DNA of 64,000 nt, taken from positions 124,001-188,000 of the forward strand of contig NZ_ATHV01000004.1 of the NCBI RefSeq assembly GCF_000422205.1, read 5' to 3'. Shown piece by piece: positions 29,707 through 39,105 of the stretch (position 1 is its first letter; each line of letters opens with the position of its first letter). Source of the stretch: Desulfovibrio sp. X2. GTDB lineage: Bacteria; Desulfobacterota; Desulfovibrionia; Desulfovibrionales; Desulfovibrionaceae. Below the pieces are notes generated by a model. The model was given only the letters and a program-made list of their open reading frames with translations, was not told where the DNA came from and searched no databases. Both the position numbers and the translations under genes were made by a program.

Positions 29707-29838
29707 ATGAAACCCGACAAGAACGATACGCTGCCCAGAGCGCTCCCCCTCTTCCTCCTTCCGCCTGAAGCCCCTCCGACCCCGGGCGCGGGGACGTCCT
29801 CCCCGGCGTCCTGCCGCGCGGGCGGAGGGCAGGGATGA
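29707..29838 (+). CDS. Possible 43-residue peptide gene before the radical SAM enzyme
   Basis: The frame reads MKPDKNDTLPRALPLFLLPP and continues into a Pro/Ala/Gly-rich tail with one Cys (SSPASCRAGGGQG). AGGA at 29694–29697 lies 9 bases before the ATG. The stop (29836–29838) overlaps the radical SAM start (ATG at 29835), which suggests coupled translation. It lies about 75 bases after the predicted sigma54 start site. An alternative ATG at 29700 in another frame gives only 22 residues and has a worse ribosome spacing. I do not recognise the peptide; it may be a leader or a modification substrate, or a chance frame. Confidence 0.35.
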   Translation: MKPDKNDTLPRALPLFLLPPEAPPTPGAGTSSPASCRAGGGQG

Positions 29839-30800
29839 TGGAGACCGTGGGGCTGACCCTCTGCCTGACCCGCAGCTGCAACGCGGCCTGCCGCCACTGC
29901 GGCCTCTCGGCCTCGCCCGAGGCGGACGAGACCATGGCCCTGGACCTGGCGGCCATGGCCCTGCAGGCGGCCTGCACCGGCCGCAGGCTGCGCTGCGTCC
30001 GCCTGACCGGCGGCGAGCCGATGCTCCTGCCGAGCCTCGTGCGCGGCGTGCTCGCGGTGGCCCACCGCCTGGGGCTCGCGGCCGAGCTCTGCAGCAACAG
30101 CTTCTTCGCGCGCACCCCGGAGGCGGCGCGCACGGCGCTCGAGCCGCTCGCCGGGCTCGGCCTTTCGGCCTACGTAACGAGCCTGGACCGGTTCCACGAG
30201 GAATACGTCCCCACGGAGCGCGTGCGCCACGCCGTGCGCGCGGCCCTCGATCTCGGCCTGTGCGTGACCGTCATGGTCATGGACGACGGGCCGGGGGCCT
30301 ACTCCCGCCGGGAGATGGAGATGATCCTCGGCCTGCCGCTGGACAGTCCGGCCCTGCGCGTCGAGTCCACGGCCCTGGTCTCGGCCGGACGCCTGGCCGA
30401 GTCCGCCGTGCCCGGCCTGTCGCGCCTGGCACGGCCCGCTGCCCACTGGGCAGGCCCCTGCGAAAGGATATGCCGCTCTCCGGTGCTGACCGCGGACGGC
30501 CGCCTCCATGCCTGCCGCAACCTCGGCCGCCACGCGCGGCTGATCGGCGACATCCGCGCCGTCCCCCTGCCCACCCTGCTCGACGGCATGGGCCGCGACC
30601 CCATGCTCGGCCTCCTGGCCGAGCATGGTCCGGCGGGCGTCTACGGCCTGCTCGCAAAGCGCGGCGAGGCGGACCCGCGACGGACCTTCCTCGGCCCCTG
30701 CGACCTGTGCACTGCGCTCTGGGAGGACAGCGGGCTTCGCGCCGCGGCAGAGGCCCTGCCGGGCAGCCTGGAGCGGTCAGCCCGGCAGAGAAGCAACTGA
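29835..30800 (+). CDS. Radical SAM protein of unknown function
   Basis: A 321-residue enzyme with the CX3CX2C cluster motif at Cys15/19/22 (SCNAACRHC) and the SAM-binding GGEP (RLTGGEPMLLPS). Extra Cys residues near the C-terminus (GPCERICRS, LHACRN, CDLC) could bind auxiliary Fe–S clusters, as in SPASM-type peptide-modifying enzymes. The barrel includes SNSFFARTPEAAR and SAYVTSLDRFHEEYV. I cannot name the reaction. It is preceded by a sigma54 promoter match and possibly a small peptide gene. It is convergent with the hybrid kinase gene, 55 bp apart, with no clear terminator between. Confidence 0.8.
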   Translation: MMETVGLTLCLTRSCNAACRHCGLSASPEADETMALDLAAMALQAACTGRRLRCVRLTGGEPMLLPSLVRGVLAVAHRLGLAAELCSNSFFARTPEAARTALEPLAGLGLSAYVTSLDRFHEEYVPTERVRHAVRAALDLGLCVTVMVMDDGPGAYSRREMEMILGLPLDSPALRVESTALVSAGRLAESAVPGLSRLARPAAHWAGPCERICRSPVLTADGRLHACRNLGRHARLIGDIRAVPLPTLLDGMGRDPMLGLLAEHGPAGVYGLLAKRGEADPRRTFLGPCDLCTALWEDSGLRAAAEALPGSLERSARQRSN

Positions 30801-30855
30801 AATCCGGCAAGAGCCGGACGGACCGACGGATCGGCCTGCGGGGCGGCCTCGCGGA

Positions 30856-32991
30856 CTAGCACTCGGGAGCGGAACCGTTCCGCCCCCTCCCGAGTTCGGC
30901 GCCCGAGGCCGCGGCGATGGCGGCCGCGAGATCCCCGTAGGCCACGGGCTTGGTGACGTAGGCGTCCATGCCCGAGGCCATGAAGCGCTCCTCGTCCTCC
31001 CTCATGGCGTAGGCCGAGAGGCCGATGACGGGAATCCCGGCAACCGCGTCCCCGGCCTCGCCGCGCCGTATCCGGCGCGTGGCCTCGGCCCCGTCCATGA
31101 CCGGCATCTGCACGTCCATGAGCACGGCGTCGAAATGCCCCCCGGCCAGGGCGAAGACGGCCTCCGCGCCGTTGGCGGCCACCGTGACCTCGTGGCCCTC
31201 GCCCTGCAGCATGTCGAGCATGAACAGCTGGTTGATGCGCTCGTCCTCGACGAGCAGCAGCCGAAGCGGCCCCAGCTCCTGCGGAGGCCTGCTGCTGCAG
31301 GAGGTCGCGACGTTCTCCCCGGCCGCCTGCAGGGGCAGGAGCACGTGGAAGGCCGTGCCTTCGCCCTCGACGCTCTCGAAGTCGATCCGCCCGCCGAAGA
31401 GCTTCACGAGCCGCTTGCAGATGGCCAGTCCGAGCCCGGTACCCTTGTAGCGCTTGGTCAGGTCGTCCTCGCCCTGGGTGAAGGAATCGAAGATGCGCTT
31501 CTGCAGATGCGCCGGGATGCCGATGCCGGTGTCCTCGACGCGGAAGAGCACGTTGTGGATCGCGGCCTCGTCGGATTCTTCGGGCATGGCTTCCGCACTC
31601 AGGCGCACCTCCCCCTGCCGCGTGAACTTGAGGGAGTTGGAGAGCAGGTTGTCAAGGATCTGGCGCAGGCGGAGCGGATCGCCGCGCACCGTTGAAGGCA
31701 GGGCGGCCTCCAGCGAGAGGACGAAGGAGAGCCCCTTCTCCCTGCACTGCGGCTCGAGCTCCGCGGCCAGGGCCTGCAGCAGCTCCCGCAGGTCGAAGTC
31801 GCGAGACGCGAGATCCACCTTCCCGGCCTCGATCTTGGAGATGTCCAGGATGTCGTTGATGATCCCGAGCAGGTTGTAGCCCGCCTCGTCGGCCAGCTCG
31901 AGCTGCTTCCTGACCTTGTCCGGCAGCTCGGCCTTGAGGGCCAGGCGCAGCATGCCCAGGATGCCGTTCATGGGCGTTCTGATCTCGTGGCTCATGTTGG
32001 CCAGGAACTGGCTCTTGGTCAGGGCGGCGTCCAGGGCGCGGTCGCGCAGCTCGCGCAGGCGCTGCTGCATCAGCTGCATCTCGGTGATGTCGCGGGCGAT
32101 GACCAGCACGCTCTCGATTGCGCCGTGCCTGTCGAACTCCGGGACCACCGCGGCCTGGTAGGTGCGCCTTGTCGTCGTGCGCGGCAGTTCGAGGACGAAG
32201 CGGACCGACTGGCGCAGACGGATCGCCCTGGACACGGCCTCCTCCCAGACCCGCCGAAGGTCCTCGGGCAGCCCGAGCTCGCGCAACGTCTTCCCCACCA
32301 CGTTCTCGGGCAGCTGCCCCAGGAAGCGGGCCGCGGCGGGATTGACGTAGAGGTGGCGGCCCGCGAGGTCGCTGCGGCAGATCATGTCCGGCGAGTTCTC
32401 GGCCAGGCGCCTGAAGCCCTCGCGCTCGCGCACGAGCGCCTCCTCGGCCTGCTTGCGCGGAGTGATGTCGATGGCGGTGAGCAGGAGCGGCAGGCTCTTG
32501 GGCAGGGTCCGGGCCAGCAGGCGCAGCCAGCGCACCCCGTCCTTCCCCTCCACGCGGACCTCGGCCTCGGCGGGGATCCCCGTGATGGCCCGGCGCACCA
32601 GGAGGTAGAGCGCGTCGCGGTCGTCCTCATGCAACAGGGAATAGAGGCTGGCGCCCTTGAAGCGCTCCTTTCCGGCGCCGAACAACACTGCGGCCTCGTC
32701 GTTGAACATCCCGACGTAGCTGCCCTGGGTCAGGGTCATGTAGCCCACCGGGGCGTGCTGGAAGAGCTCCCAGTACTGCTGCCGCGCCTCCTCCAGGTCG
32801 CCGCGCACCTGGCTCAGCTCGGCATTCTGCAGGTCAAGCTCCACCATGTGCACGTGCAGGTCGTGCATCAGCTCCTGCGCATCCGTGGGGACGCGCTTCT
32901 CGAGATCACCGAGGGAACTCTTCGTCCGTTCCTCGGCGGCCTTGCGCAGGCTGTCCGCCCCCCTCCCTTTCGAGACCTTCTTGTCCGCCAT
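30856..32991 (-). CDS. Hybrid sensor histidine kinase/response regulator
   Basis: A 711-residue soluble hybrid kinase. Two PAS domains (about 65–180 and 190–315) are followed by HisKA ([20 protein letters not shown]), HATPase ([24 protein letters not shown]) and a C-terminal receiver ([22 protein letters not shown]). No membrane segment is seen. It lacks an HPt domain, so a separate HPt protein must relay the signal; one is encoded at 51676. GGAGGA precedes the ATG. The gene lies 22 bp after the CheB–CheR fusion and is surely co-transcribed. Confidence 0.92.
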   Translation of the reverse strand: MADKKVSKGRGADSLRKAAEERTKSSLGDLEKRVPTDAQELMHDLHVHMVELDLQNAELSQVRGDLEEARQQYWELFQHAPVGYMTLTQGSYVGMFNDEAAVLFGAGKERFKGASLYSLLHEDDRDALYLLVRRAITGIPAEAEVRVEGKDGVRWLRLLARTLPKSLPLLLTAIDITPRKQAEEALVREREGFRRLAENSPDMICRSDLAGRHLYVNPAAARFLGQLPENVVGKTLRELGLPEDLRRVWEEAVSRAIRLRQSVRFVLELPRTTTRRTYQAAVVPEFDRHGAIESVLVIARDITEMQLMQQRLRELRDRALDAALTKSQFLANMSHEIRTPMNGILGMLRLALKAELPDKVRKQLELADEAGYNLLGIINDILDISKIEAGKVDLASRDFDLRELLQALAAELEPQCREKGLSFVLSLEAALPSTVRGDPLRLRQILDNLLSNSLKFTRQGEVRLSAEAMPEESDEAAIHNVLFRVEDTGIGIPAHLQKRIFDSFTQGEDDLTKRYKGTGLGLAICKRLVKLFGGRIDFESVEGEGTAFHVLLPLQAAGENVATSCSSRPPQELGPLRLLLVEDERINQLFMLDMLQGEGHEVTVAANGAEAVFALAGGHFDAVLMDVQMPVMDGAEATRRIRRGEAGDAVAGIPVIGLSAYAMREDEERFMASGMDAYVTKPVAYGDLAAAIAAASGAELGRGRNGSAPEC

Positions 32992-33013
32992 GCGGCTTTC
33001 CTCCGGCTCCCCC

Positions 33014-36000
33014 CTAGAGCGGTTTCTCGCTGATGTCCCTGAACGCCAGCAGAATGAACGCGGGATCGGTCTCCTTGTACTCCACCTGCCTGGCGTTGAG
33101 CAGGAAAGTCCTGTGTCCCAGGCGGGGGAAGTCCGCTTCCACGCGGTAGTTCTCGAGCATGGTCCGGCCGGGGATGATATCCTCCAGCAGGCGCCTGAGC
33201 TCGGGGATGTCCCAATCCCCGCCGTTGAGCTTGTAGAGCTTGACGCCGATGGTCTTGTCCGGCGCGGCCATGAAGGTGTTGAAGAAGGCGGCGTTGGCGG
33301 AGTGGATGCGCAGGTCGGGCCTGAGGACCAGAAGCGGCGTGCCGATGGTTTCGGTGACGGCCTCGGCGTAGAGCCGGGCCTCCTTCTCGGCCAGGGCGGC
33401 CTGCTTGATCTCGGTGACGTCCGTGAAGCTGACCACCAGCCCGTCGATGACGTTCTCGCTGGTGCGGTAGGGCCGGATGCGCAGGCGGAACCAGATGCCG
33501 TCAGTGGTCCTGACCTCGCTCACCCTCTCGTTCAGCGTGTCCAGCACGGCCCGCGCGTCCTCGGCCAGGCCGTCGTAGGCCAGGCGGTGGGAGATGTCGG
33601 TCACGGGGCGGCCCAGGTCCCGCTCCTCGGTGAGGTTGAAGATCTGGCGGACGGCAGGGGTGAAGCGCTTGATGTGCAGTTTCTCGTCCAGGAAGAGGAT
33701 GCCCACGTCCGTGGCCTGGAAGAGGTTCTTGATGTCGTTGTTGATCTTGGTCAGTTCCTCGTTCTTGCGCTGGATCTGGACGTTGACCTGCTCGAGCTCC
33801 TCGTTGGTGGACTGCAGCTCCTCCCGCGAGGTCTCGAGCTCCTCGTTGGTGGACTGCAGCTCCTCGTTGTTGGCCTGCTGCTCCTCGTTGGCGCTCTTCA
33901 GCTCCTCGTTGGAGGTCTCCAGCTCCTCGATGGTGGCCTGCAGGTCCTGGCGCACGGAGTGCAGCTGGCGCTCCAGGGCGGCCACACGGGCGTCGGCCTC
34001 GTCCTCGGCGTCGGGCTCCTCCCCGCTCCAGGCGCGGTCGCTGAAGATGACCAGCAGATAGTCCGGCCCTCCATCGGGCCGACCGGCAGGCATGATGTCC
34101 ACATCCACCCGCCGGGCTTGGCAGCCGTGGCGGACGAACAGCCCCTCGCTCCTCCAGGGGCGGCCGCTGCGGCGCACCTCGCGGATGCCCGCTTCCAGGG
34201 CCTCGTGCACGGTACCGCGGGCCATGGACAGGACGTCGAAGGTCGCCTCGCCGATGGGCGGGGCGAGATAGAGCTCTGTATCGCCGTGGAAGTAGGTCAC
34301 CTGGTCGCGCCAGTCCAGCAGGACCCCGGCCGAGGAGTATTCGAGGAGCGCGTTTTCGGTGATCTGCCGGTAGTTGACCTGTCCGCCCCCAGCCCCGTTC
34401 CCGTGCTCCGGCGCGCCCCCCTGCCTCCGGTGCGCGTGGCTCGCGCCGTCGGCCGCATCCGGCGCATCCGGCGCATCCCGCCGATGGGCCTGCTCGAAGA
34501 TGTCCTTGTCGATGAAACGCTGCACCGCGCGGCTGCTCGTGGTCCCCTTGCGGGCGCGGAATATCTTCCACTTCTTGTCCTCGAGCTTGAAGAGCTCCAC
34601 GAAGTCGCCGATGCCCTCCGAGGTGCCGAGCATGAGGCAGCCCCCCGGGGTCAGGGCGTAGTGCAGCATGGGAATGATCCTCTGCTGCAGCTTGCCGCCC
34701 ATGTAGATGAGCAGATTGCGGCAGGTGATGACGTCCAGGCGCGAGAAGGGCGGGTCGCGCACCAGGTCGTGCACGGCGAAGATCATCATCTCGCGCAGGA
34801 AGGTCTTGACCGTGTAGCTTCCCTTGCCCTTGACGAAGAAGCGCCTGAGCCTCGACGCCCCCACGTCCGCCGCGATGTTGTCGGGATAGACGCCCTCGCG
34901 GGCCCTGTCGACGGCATGGTCGTTGATGTCCGTGGCGAATATCTTGACCTTGAGCCTGCGGTCCGCCTCGTCCATGGCCTCGGTCACGAGCATGCCCAGG
35001 GTGTAGGCCTCCTCCCCGGTGGCGCAGCCCGCCACCCATATGCGGATGCCCTCGTCGTCGCGGCGCTCCTTGACCAGAGGCACGAGCACCTCCTTCTTGA
35101 GCCTCTCCCAGGCCTTGGGATCGCGGAAGAAGTTGGTGACGTTGATCAGCAGGTCGCGGAAGAGGGACTCCACCTCCTCGGGGTGGTTGACCACGTAGCC
35201 GATGTACTCCGTGATCGTGTTGATCTGGTGCATGGCCATGCGCCGGGAGATGCGGCGCTGGATGGTGTTGCGCTTGTATCCGCCGAAATCGTGCCCCTTG
35301 GCGTAGCGGATCTTGCGCAGCAGGAATTCGACGGCGCTCTCGTCCTGGCTGGCGTCGCCCGCAGGGGGCTTTTCGGCCCCTGCCAGATAGGGATGCACCA
35401 TGTAGCGCGCGAGTTCCCGGCCCATCCGCTCCACGGGAAGGATGAAGTCCGCGAGCCCGGTGTCGATGGCGCGGGTCGGCATGGAGGAATACTCGGCCTG
35501 GTCCTCCTGCTGGACCATGATCATGCCTCCGGCCGCGTTCACGTCGCGCACGCCGAGAGAGCCGTCGCCGCCCGCGCCGGACAGGACCACGGCCACGGCC
35601 CGGGGCCCCGTCTCCGCCGCCAGGGAGCGGAAGAAGCGGTCGATGGGCAGCGAGATCGCAAGGCCATCCGTCCGCCTGAGGCGGATGCGGCTGCCCTCGA
35701 GTTCGACGTCGTGGTCCGGCGGCCTGAGAAATATCTTGCCCGCCTCGAGCATCATCCCGTCCTCCGCGGTGACCACGGGCAGGCTGGTGTAGCGGGCCAG
35801 GATATCGTCCATGAGGGAGGATCGCGTGGGGTCCAGGTGCTGGACGACCACGAAGGCCGCGTCCAGCTTTTCGGGAAGATTGCGGAAAAAGCCTTCCAGG
35901 GCCTTGAGCCCCCCGGCCGAGGCGCCGATGCCGACCACGGTGAAGCCCCCGGCCTTGAGGCCTGCGGCCTGCGCCGGATCACGCGCATCCCCGGCCTCCT

Positions 36001-36319
36001 CGTCTTCCCGCTCCGCGCGGGATGCCTCCGCCTCCGGCAGCTTCTCTCCCCGGCGCCCCGGATCGGCTGCCGCGGGTTCCTCGCGCCCGGCTTCGCCGGA
36101 CGTGCCGTCCCCCGCGAGGCGGCCGGGAGAGCTGGAGGATTCGGAGAATTCGGAGGATTCGAGGGCTTCGGGTGATACAGGAGAATCAGGTGTCGCGAGA
36201 GAATCGGACGCGCCGGATCGCTTCGCCGGGACCGGCGGCTTCCCTTTCGCGCGCCCGGAACGGGCCGGTGCCTTGGATTTTCCCGCGCCGTCCGAATCGT
36301 TCTTCTTTATCGGGCTCAC
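33014..36319 (-). CDS. CheB–CheR–PAS fusion protein
   Basis: About 1101 residues. Domains in order: a charged, Ser/Pro-rich disordered N-terminus (1–115), a CheB methylesterase ([36 protein letters not shown]), a CheR methyltransferase ([45 protein letters not shown]), a long coiled coil of repeated EELxSxNEE units, and two PAS domains. No kinase domain is present. CheB/CheR act on glutamates of chemoreceptors. The start is a GTG ([10 protein letters not shown]) with AGGAG 6 bases upstream; a longer open frame upstream has low-complexity sequence and no ribosome site. The hybrid kinase follows in the same operon. Confidence 0.88.
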   Translation of the reverse strand: MSPIKKNDSDGAGKSKAPARSGRAKGKPPVPAKRSGASDSLATPDSPVSPEALESSEFSESSSSPGRLAGDGTSGEAGREEPAAADPGRRGEKLPEAEASRAEREDEEAGDARDPAQAAGLKAGGFTVVGIGASAGGLKALEGFFRNLPEKLDAAFVVVQHLDPTRSSLMDDILARYTSLPVVTAEDGMMLEAGKIFLRPPDHDVELEGSRIRLRRTDGLAISLPIDRFFRSLAAETGPRAVAVVLSGAGGDGSLGVRDVNAAGGMIMVQQEDQAEYSSMPTRAIDTGLADFILPVERMGRELARYMVHPYLAGAEKPPAGDASQDESAVEFLLRKIRYAKGHDFGGYKRNTIQRRISRRMAMHQINTITEYIGYVVNHPEEVESLFRDLLINVTNFFRDPKAWERLKKEVLVPLVKERRDDEGIRIWVAGCATGEEAYTLGMLVTEAMDEADRRLKVKIFATDINDHAVDRAREGVYPDNIAADVGASRLRRFFVKGKGSYTVKTFLREMMIFAVHDLVRDPPFSRLDVITCRNLLIYMGGKLQQRIIPMLHYALTPGGCLMLGTSEGIGDFVELFKLEDKKWKIFRARKGTTSSRAVQRFIDKDIFEQAHRRDAPDAPDAADGASHAHRRQGGAPEHGNGAGGGQVNYRQITENALLEYSSAGVLLDWRDQVTYFHGDTELYLAPPIGEATFDVLSMARGTVHEALEAGIREVRRSGRPWRSEGLFVRHGCQARRVDVDIMPAGRPDGGPDYLLVIFSDRAWSGEEPDAEDEADARVAALERQLHSVRQDLQATIEELETSNEELKSANEEQQANNEELQSTNEELETSREELQSTNEELEQVNVQIQRKNEELTKINNDIKNLFQATDVGILFLDEKLHIKRFTPAVRQIFNLTEERDLGRPVTDISHRLAYDGLAEDARAVLDTLNERVSEVRTTDGIWFRLRIRPYRTSENVIDGLVVSFTDVTEIKQAALAEKEARLYAEAVTETIGTPLLVLRPDLRIHSANAAFFNTFMAAPDKTIGVKLYKLNGGDWDIPELRRLLEDIIPGRTMLENYRVEADFPRLGHRTFLLNARQVEYKETDPAFILLAFRDISEKPL

Positions 36320-36492
36320 TTTTTTCTCCTTGCAACTACTTATGGATACACAAGATGGGGTTATTGTAAAGGTGCCGCCCCGGTCTTTTCTCCGAAAACT
36401 GTCCCGACCCGTCGCGGGGGGGGCGGCGAGGGAGCTCCCCGACGCATGCCGCATGCCCGTCCGGCGTCCGGCCGGATTCCTGACGATTTCCC

Positions 36493-36516
36493 GACGGCCG
36501 CCTTCAGGCGGCCGTC
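36493..36516. repeat. Perfect 10-bp hairpin in the cheBR/rubredoxin divergent region
   Basis: Arms 36493–36502 and 36507–36516 surround a TTCA loop. There is no T-run. No gene is seen in the remaining 36320–36788. Confidence 0.5.
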
Positions 36517-36722
36517 CGCGCGGCGAAATCGCCTGCAGGACAGGCGCTTCCTGTCTAGCATCCGGACCGGCATCGGACCAGGGCAAAACACGCTCCCGGA
36601 TACGTGCGCCCGCTCGGCCAGGACCACGCCGAGGCGCACGAGGCGGCCTTTGCGGCCGCCCGCCTTGCCACGCCCGCGGAATCCCGCTAGGGTGCGCGGA
36701 CGTCGGACGCCGTGGGCTCCGA

Positions 36723-36750
36723 TTGACTTCCCGGGCAGGCGCTTTAGAGT
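36723..36750 (+). promoter_or_regulatory. Candidate sigma70 promoter for rubredoxin and cdsA–rseP
   Basis: TTGACT (36723–36728) and TAGAGT (36745–36750) are 16 bp apart, 38 bp before the rubredoxin ATG. Confidence 0.5.
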
Positions 36751-36788
36751 TGCGAGGGATCCCGCCATCTTCAAACCGGGAGGCGAAC

Positions 36789-37031
36789 ATGGCTGCTCCT
36801 GAAGAGATGTATCAGTGCCAAACCGTCAATTGCGGCTACGTGTACAACCCGGACAAGGGCGACAGGAAGGGCAAGGTTCCCGCGGGCACGAAGTTCGAGG
36901 ACCTGCCGGACGACTGGCGCTGCCCCGTGTGCGGGGCCACCAAGAAGTGCTTCCGCCCGCTGGCCGGGCCGGGCTCCACCGCGCAGGCCCGGTGCGAGCG
37001 CCCCACGGTGCCGCCGCACGGCTCGAACTGA
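36789..37031 (+). CDS. Rubredoxin with CX4C first motif (Rd-2 type)
   Basis: An 80-residue one-iron electron carrier. The second metal pair is canonical ([13 protein letters not shown]), but the first is [16 protein letters not shown], i.e. Cys-X4-Cys instead of Cys-X2-Cys. The same spacing is known from the second rubredoxin of Desulfovibrio desulfuricans. A C-terminal extension of about 23 residues ([20 protein letters not shown]) is longer than the usual 52–54-residue rubredoxin. GGGAGG lies 6 bases before the ATG. cdsA follows after 37 bp. Confidence 0.88.
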   Translation: MAAPEEMYQCQTVNCGYVYNPDKGDRKGKVPAGTKFEDLPDDWRCPVCGATKKCFRPLAGPGSTAQARCERPTVPPHGSN

Positions 37032-37068
37032 GCCGCCCCCCCCTGACCCGTGGCCCGGAGGCGCGCTA

Positions 37069-37875
37069 GTGGCCGCGCCGAACCTGCGCGCCCGCGTGGC
37101 CACCTCGGCCGTGCTCGTCCTCGGCCTGGGCCTGGTGCTCATGGTCGGCGGCTGGGCCACCTTCGCCGCGGCCCTGGCCATCTCGCTCCTCGGCCTCACG
37201 GAGTTCTACGGACTGTTCTGGCGCGAGTGGGCCGGCGTCGGCAAGAAGGTCATCGGCGCCGCCTGCGCGGTGCTGCTCTTCACGGCCGCCCGCCACGACG
37301 ACCCCCTCTACCTCATCCTGGTCCTCTCGGCCGGGCTGTGGCTCGGCAACCTCTTCTTCCTCTACTGCTTCGGCAGGAAGCCGAACGACGCCTTCTACAC
37401 CAACGCCGCCGTGCTCACGGCCGGGCTGCTCTACGTGCCCCTGCCGCTGGCCCTGCTCATGTACATGCGGCCCGCGGAGATCGTCTTCGTGCTGCTCGCG
37501 GTCGTGGCCTCGGACACCGGCGCCTACTTCGCGGGCTCGCAGATCGGCGGCCCCAAGATCTGGCCCACGGTGAGCCCCAAGAAGACCTGGGCCGGAAGCG
37601 CGGGCGGCATGGCCGCCTGCGTGGCCGTCTGCCTGCTCTTCGGCCGGGCGGCGTCCGGCGCCCCGCTCGCGGCCCTGGCCGTCGCGGCCGTGGTCCTGAA
37701 CCTGGCCGCCCAGTTCGGCGACTTCTTCGAGTCCGCGCTCAAGCGCTGGCTCGGGGTCAAGGATTCCGGCACCATCCTGCCCGGCCACGGCGGCGTGCTC
37801 GACCGCATAGACGGCCTGCTCCTGGCCGTGCCTGTTTACGTGGGGCTGCGCGCCCTGTATCCTCTCTTCACGTAA
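37069..37875 (+). CDS. cdsA: Phosphatidate cytidylyltransferase
   Basis: Makes CDP-diacylglycerol from phosphatidic acid and CTP in the inner membrane, using the product of PlsC. The 268 residues contain multiple hydrophobic segments and the family C-terminal signature (SPKKTWAGSAGG, then DFFESALKRWLG and KDSGTILPGHGGVLDRIDG). It starts with GTG after GGAGG. In relatives it follows uppS; here it lies about 27 kb away, behind a rubredoxin gene. dxr follows after 23 bp. Confidence 0.95.
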   Translation: MAAPNLRARVATSAVLVLGLGLVLMVGGWATFAAALAISLLGLTEFYGLFWREWAGVGKKVIGAACAVLLFTAARHDDPLYLILVLSAGLWLGNLFFLYCFGRKPNDAFYTNAAVLTAGLLYVPLPLALLMYMRPAEIVFVLLAVVASDTGAYFAGSQIGGPKIWPTVSPKKTWAGSAGGMAACVAVCLLFGRAASGAPLAALAVAAVVLNLAAQFGDFFESALKRWLGVKDSGTILPGHGGVLDRIDGLLLAVPVYVGLRALYPLFT

Positions 37876-37898
37876 TCCTGATCCAGGGGTTTTTTTCC

Positions 37899-39104
37899 GT
37901 GCACAGCGTCTACATATCCCCCATCCCGGAGCGCACCCCGTGCAGGAGGCCGCGCAGCCTCGCCGTGCTCGGCAGCACCGGCTCCATCGGCACCCAGGCC
38001 CTGGACGTCGTGGAGGAGCATCCCGAACGCTTCGAGGTGGTCGCCCTGGCCGCCGGACGCAATGCCGAGCTCCTGGCGCGCCAGGCCATCCGCCACCGCC
38101 CGGGGCTGCTCGCGGTGCTGGACCGCGACACCGCGGACAAGGTGCGCGCGCTGCTGCCCGCGGGCTACGCGCCGCGCATCCTGGCGGGCCCCGAGGCCTA
38201 CGTCGAGGCCGCCACCCTGCCCGAGGCCGAGATGGTGCTCTCGAGCATCGTGGGCGCCGCGGGCCTGCCGCCGACCTTCGCGGCCGTGGCCGAGGGCAAG
38301 ATGGTGGCCCTGGCCAACAAGGAATCCCTGGTGCTGGCCGGGCACCTCATCCGCGAGGCCTGCTGCCGAAGCCGCGCCTCCATCCTGCCCGTGGACTCCG
38401 AGCACAACGCGCTTTTTCAGGCCTTCTGCTTCGAGTCGGCCGCCTCGCTGCGCCGCCTCGTGCTCACCGCCTCGGGCGGCCCGTTCCGCGGCAGGGACAA
38501 GGCCTTCCTCGAGCAGGTCACCCCGGAGCAGGCCCTGGCGCATCCCAACTGGAGCATGGGCGCCAAGATCTCCGTGGACTCGGCCACGCTCATGAACAAG
38601 GGGCTCGAGGTCATCGAGGCCTGCCACCTCTACGGCCTGCCCGAGCACCGCGTGGCCACGGTGGTCCATCCGCAGAGCATCGTCCACTCCCTGGCCGAGT
38701 ACGTGGACGGGTCGCTGCTGGCCCACCTCGGGCCGCCGGACATGCGCGTGGCCATCGCCTACTGCCTGTGCTTCCCGGACCGCGTGCCCCTGGCCGTGAC
38801 GCCCGTGGACCTCGTGCGCCTGGGCAGCCTGACCTTCGAGGAGCCCGACACGGAGCTCTTCCCCTGCCTGCGCCTGGCCCGCGCGGCCTACTCGGCCTCG
38901 CAGAGCCATCCCATCGTGCTGAACGCCGCCAACGAGGTCGCGGTGGCCCTGTTCCTCTCGGGCGCCCTGTCCTTCCTCGGCATCCCCCGCCTCATCGAGG
39001 CATGCCTGGAGCGCCACCGGGGCCGGACCGTTCCGGACCTGGAGACGGTGCTCGAACTCGACCGCGAGGCGCGCGTGCGCGCCCGCGAGCTCTCCGGAGT
39101 CTGA
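37899..39104 (+). CDS. dxr: 1-deoxy-D-xylulose 5-phosphate reductoisomerase
   Basis: Second step of the MEP isoprenoid pathway, making MEP from DXP with NADPH. The 401 residues contain the NADPH motif LGSTGSIGTQALDV, ANKESLVLAG, the substrate loop TASGGPFRG, HPNWSMGAKISVDSATLMNKGLE and HPQSIVHS. The GTG at 37899 is chosen; it gives a 20-residue lead (VHSVYISPIPERTPCRRPRS) before the Rossmann strand and has an AGGGG stretch upstream. No ATG is available until well inside the domain. It is separated from rseP by a single base. Confidence 0.94.
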   Translation: MHSVYISPIPERTPCRRPRSLAVLGSTGSIGTQALDVVEEHPERFEVVALAAGRNAELLARQAIRHRPGLLAVLDRDTADKVRALLPAGYAPRILAGPEAYVEAATLPEAEMVLSSIVGAAGLPPTFAAVAEGKMVALANKESLVLAGHLIREACCRSRASILPVDSEHNALFQAFCFESAASLRRLVLTASGGPFRGRDKAFLEQVTPEQALAHPNWSMGAKISVDSATLMNKGLEVIEACHLYGLPEHRVATVVHPQSIVHSLAEYVDGSLLAHLGPPDMRVAIAYCLCFPDRVPLAVTPVDLVRLGSLTFEEPDTELFPCLRLARAAYSASQSHPIVLNAANEVAVALFLSGALSFLGIPRLIEACLERHRGRTVPDLETVLELDREARVRARELSGV

Positions 39105-39105
39105 C

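Noticed and set aside
29700-29768. 22-residue peptide frame starting at 29700
   Set aside because: The AGGA ribosome site is only 2 bases before this ATG, whereas the frame at 29707 has a 9-base spacing and couples to the next gene.
10236-37068. Genomic island bounded by an integrase or tRNA
   Set aside because: No tRNA, integrase, attachment repeat or transposase was found at either edge, so only an interrupted gene order is claimed.
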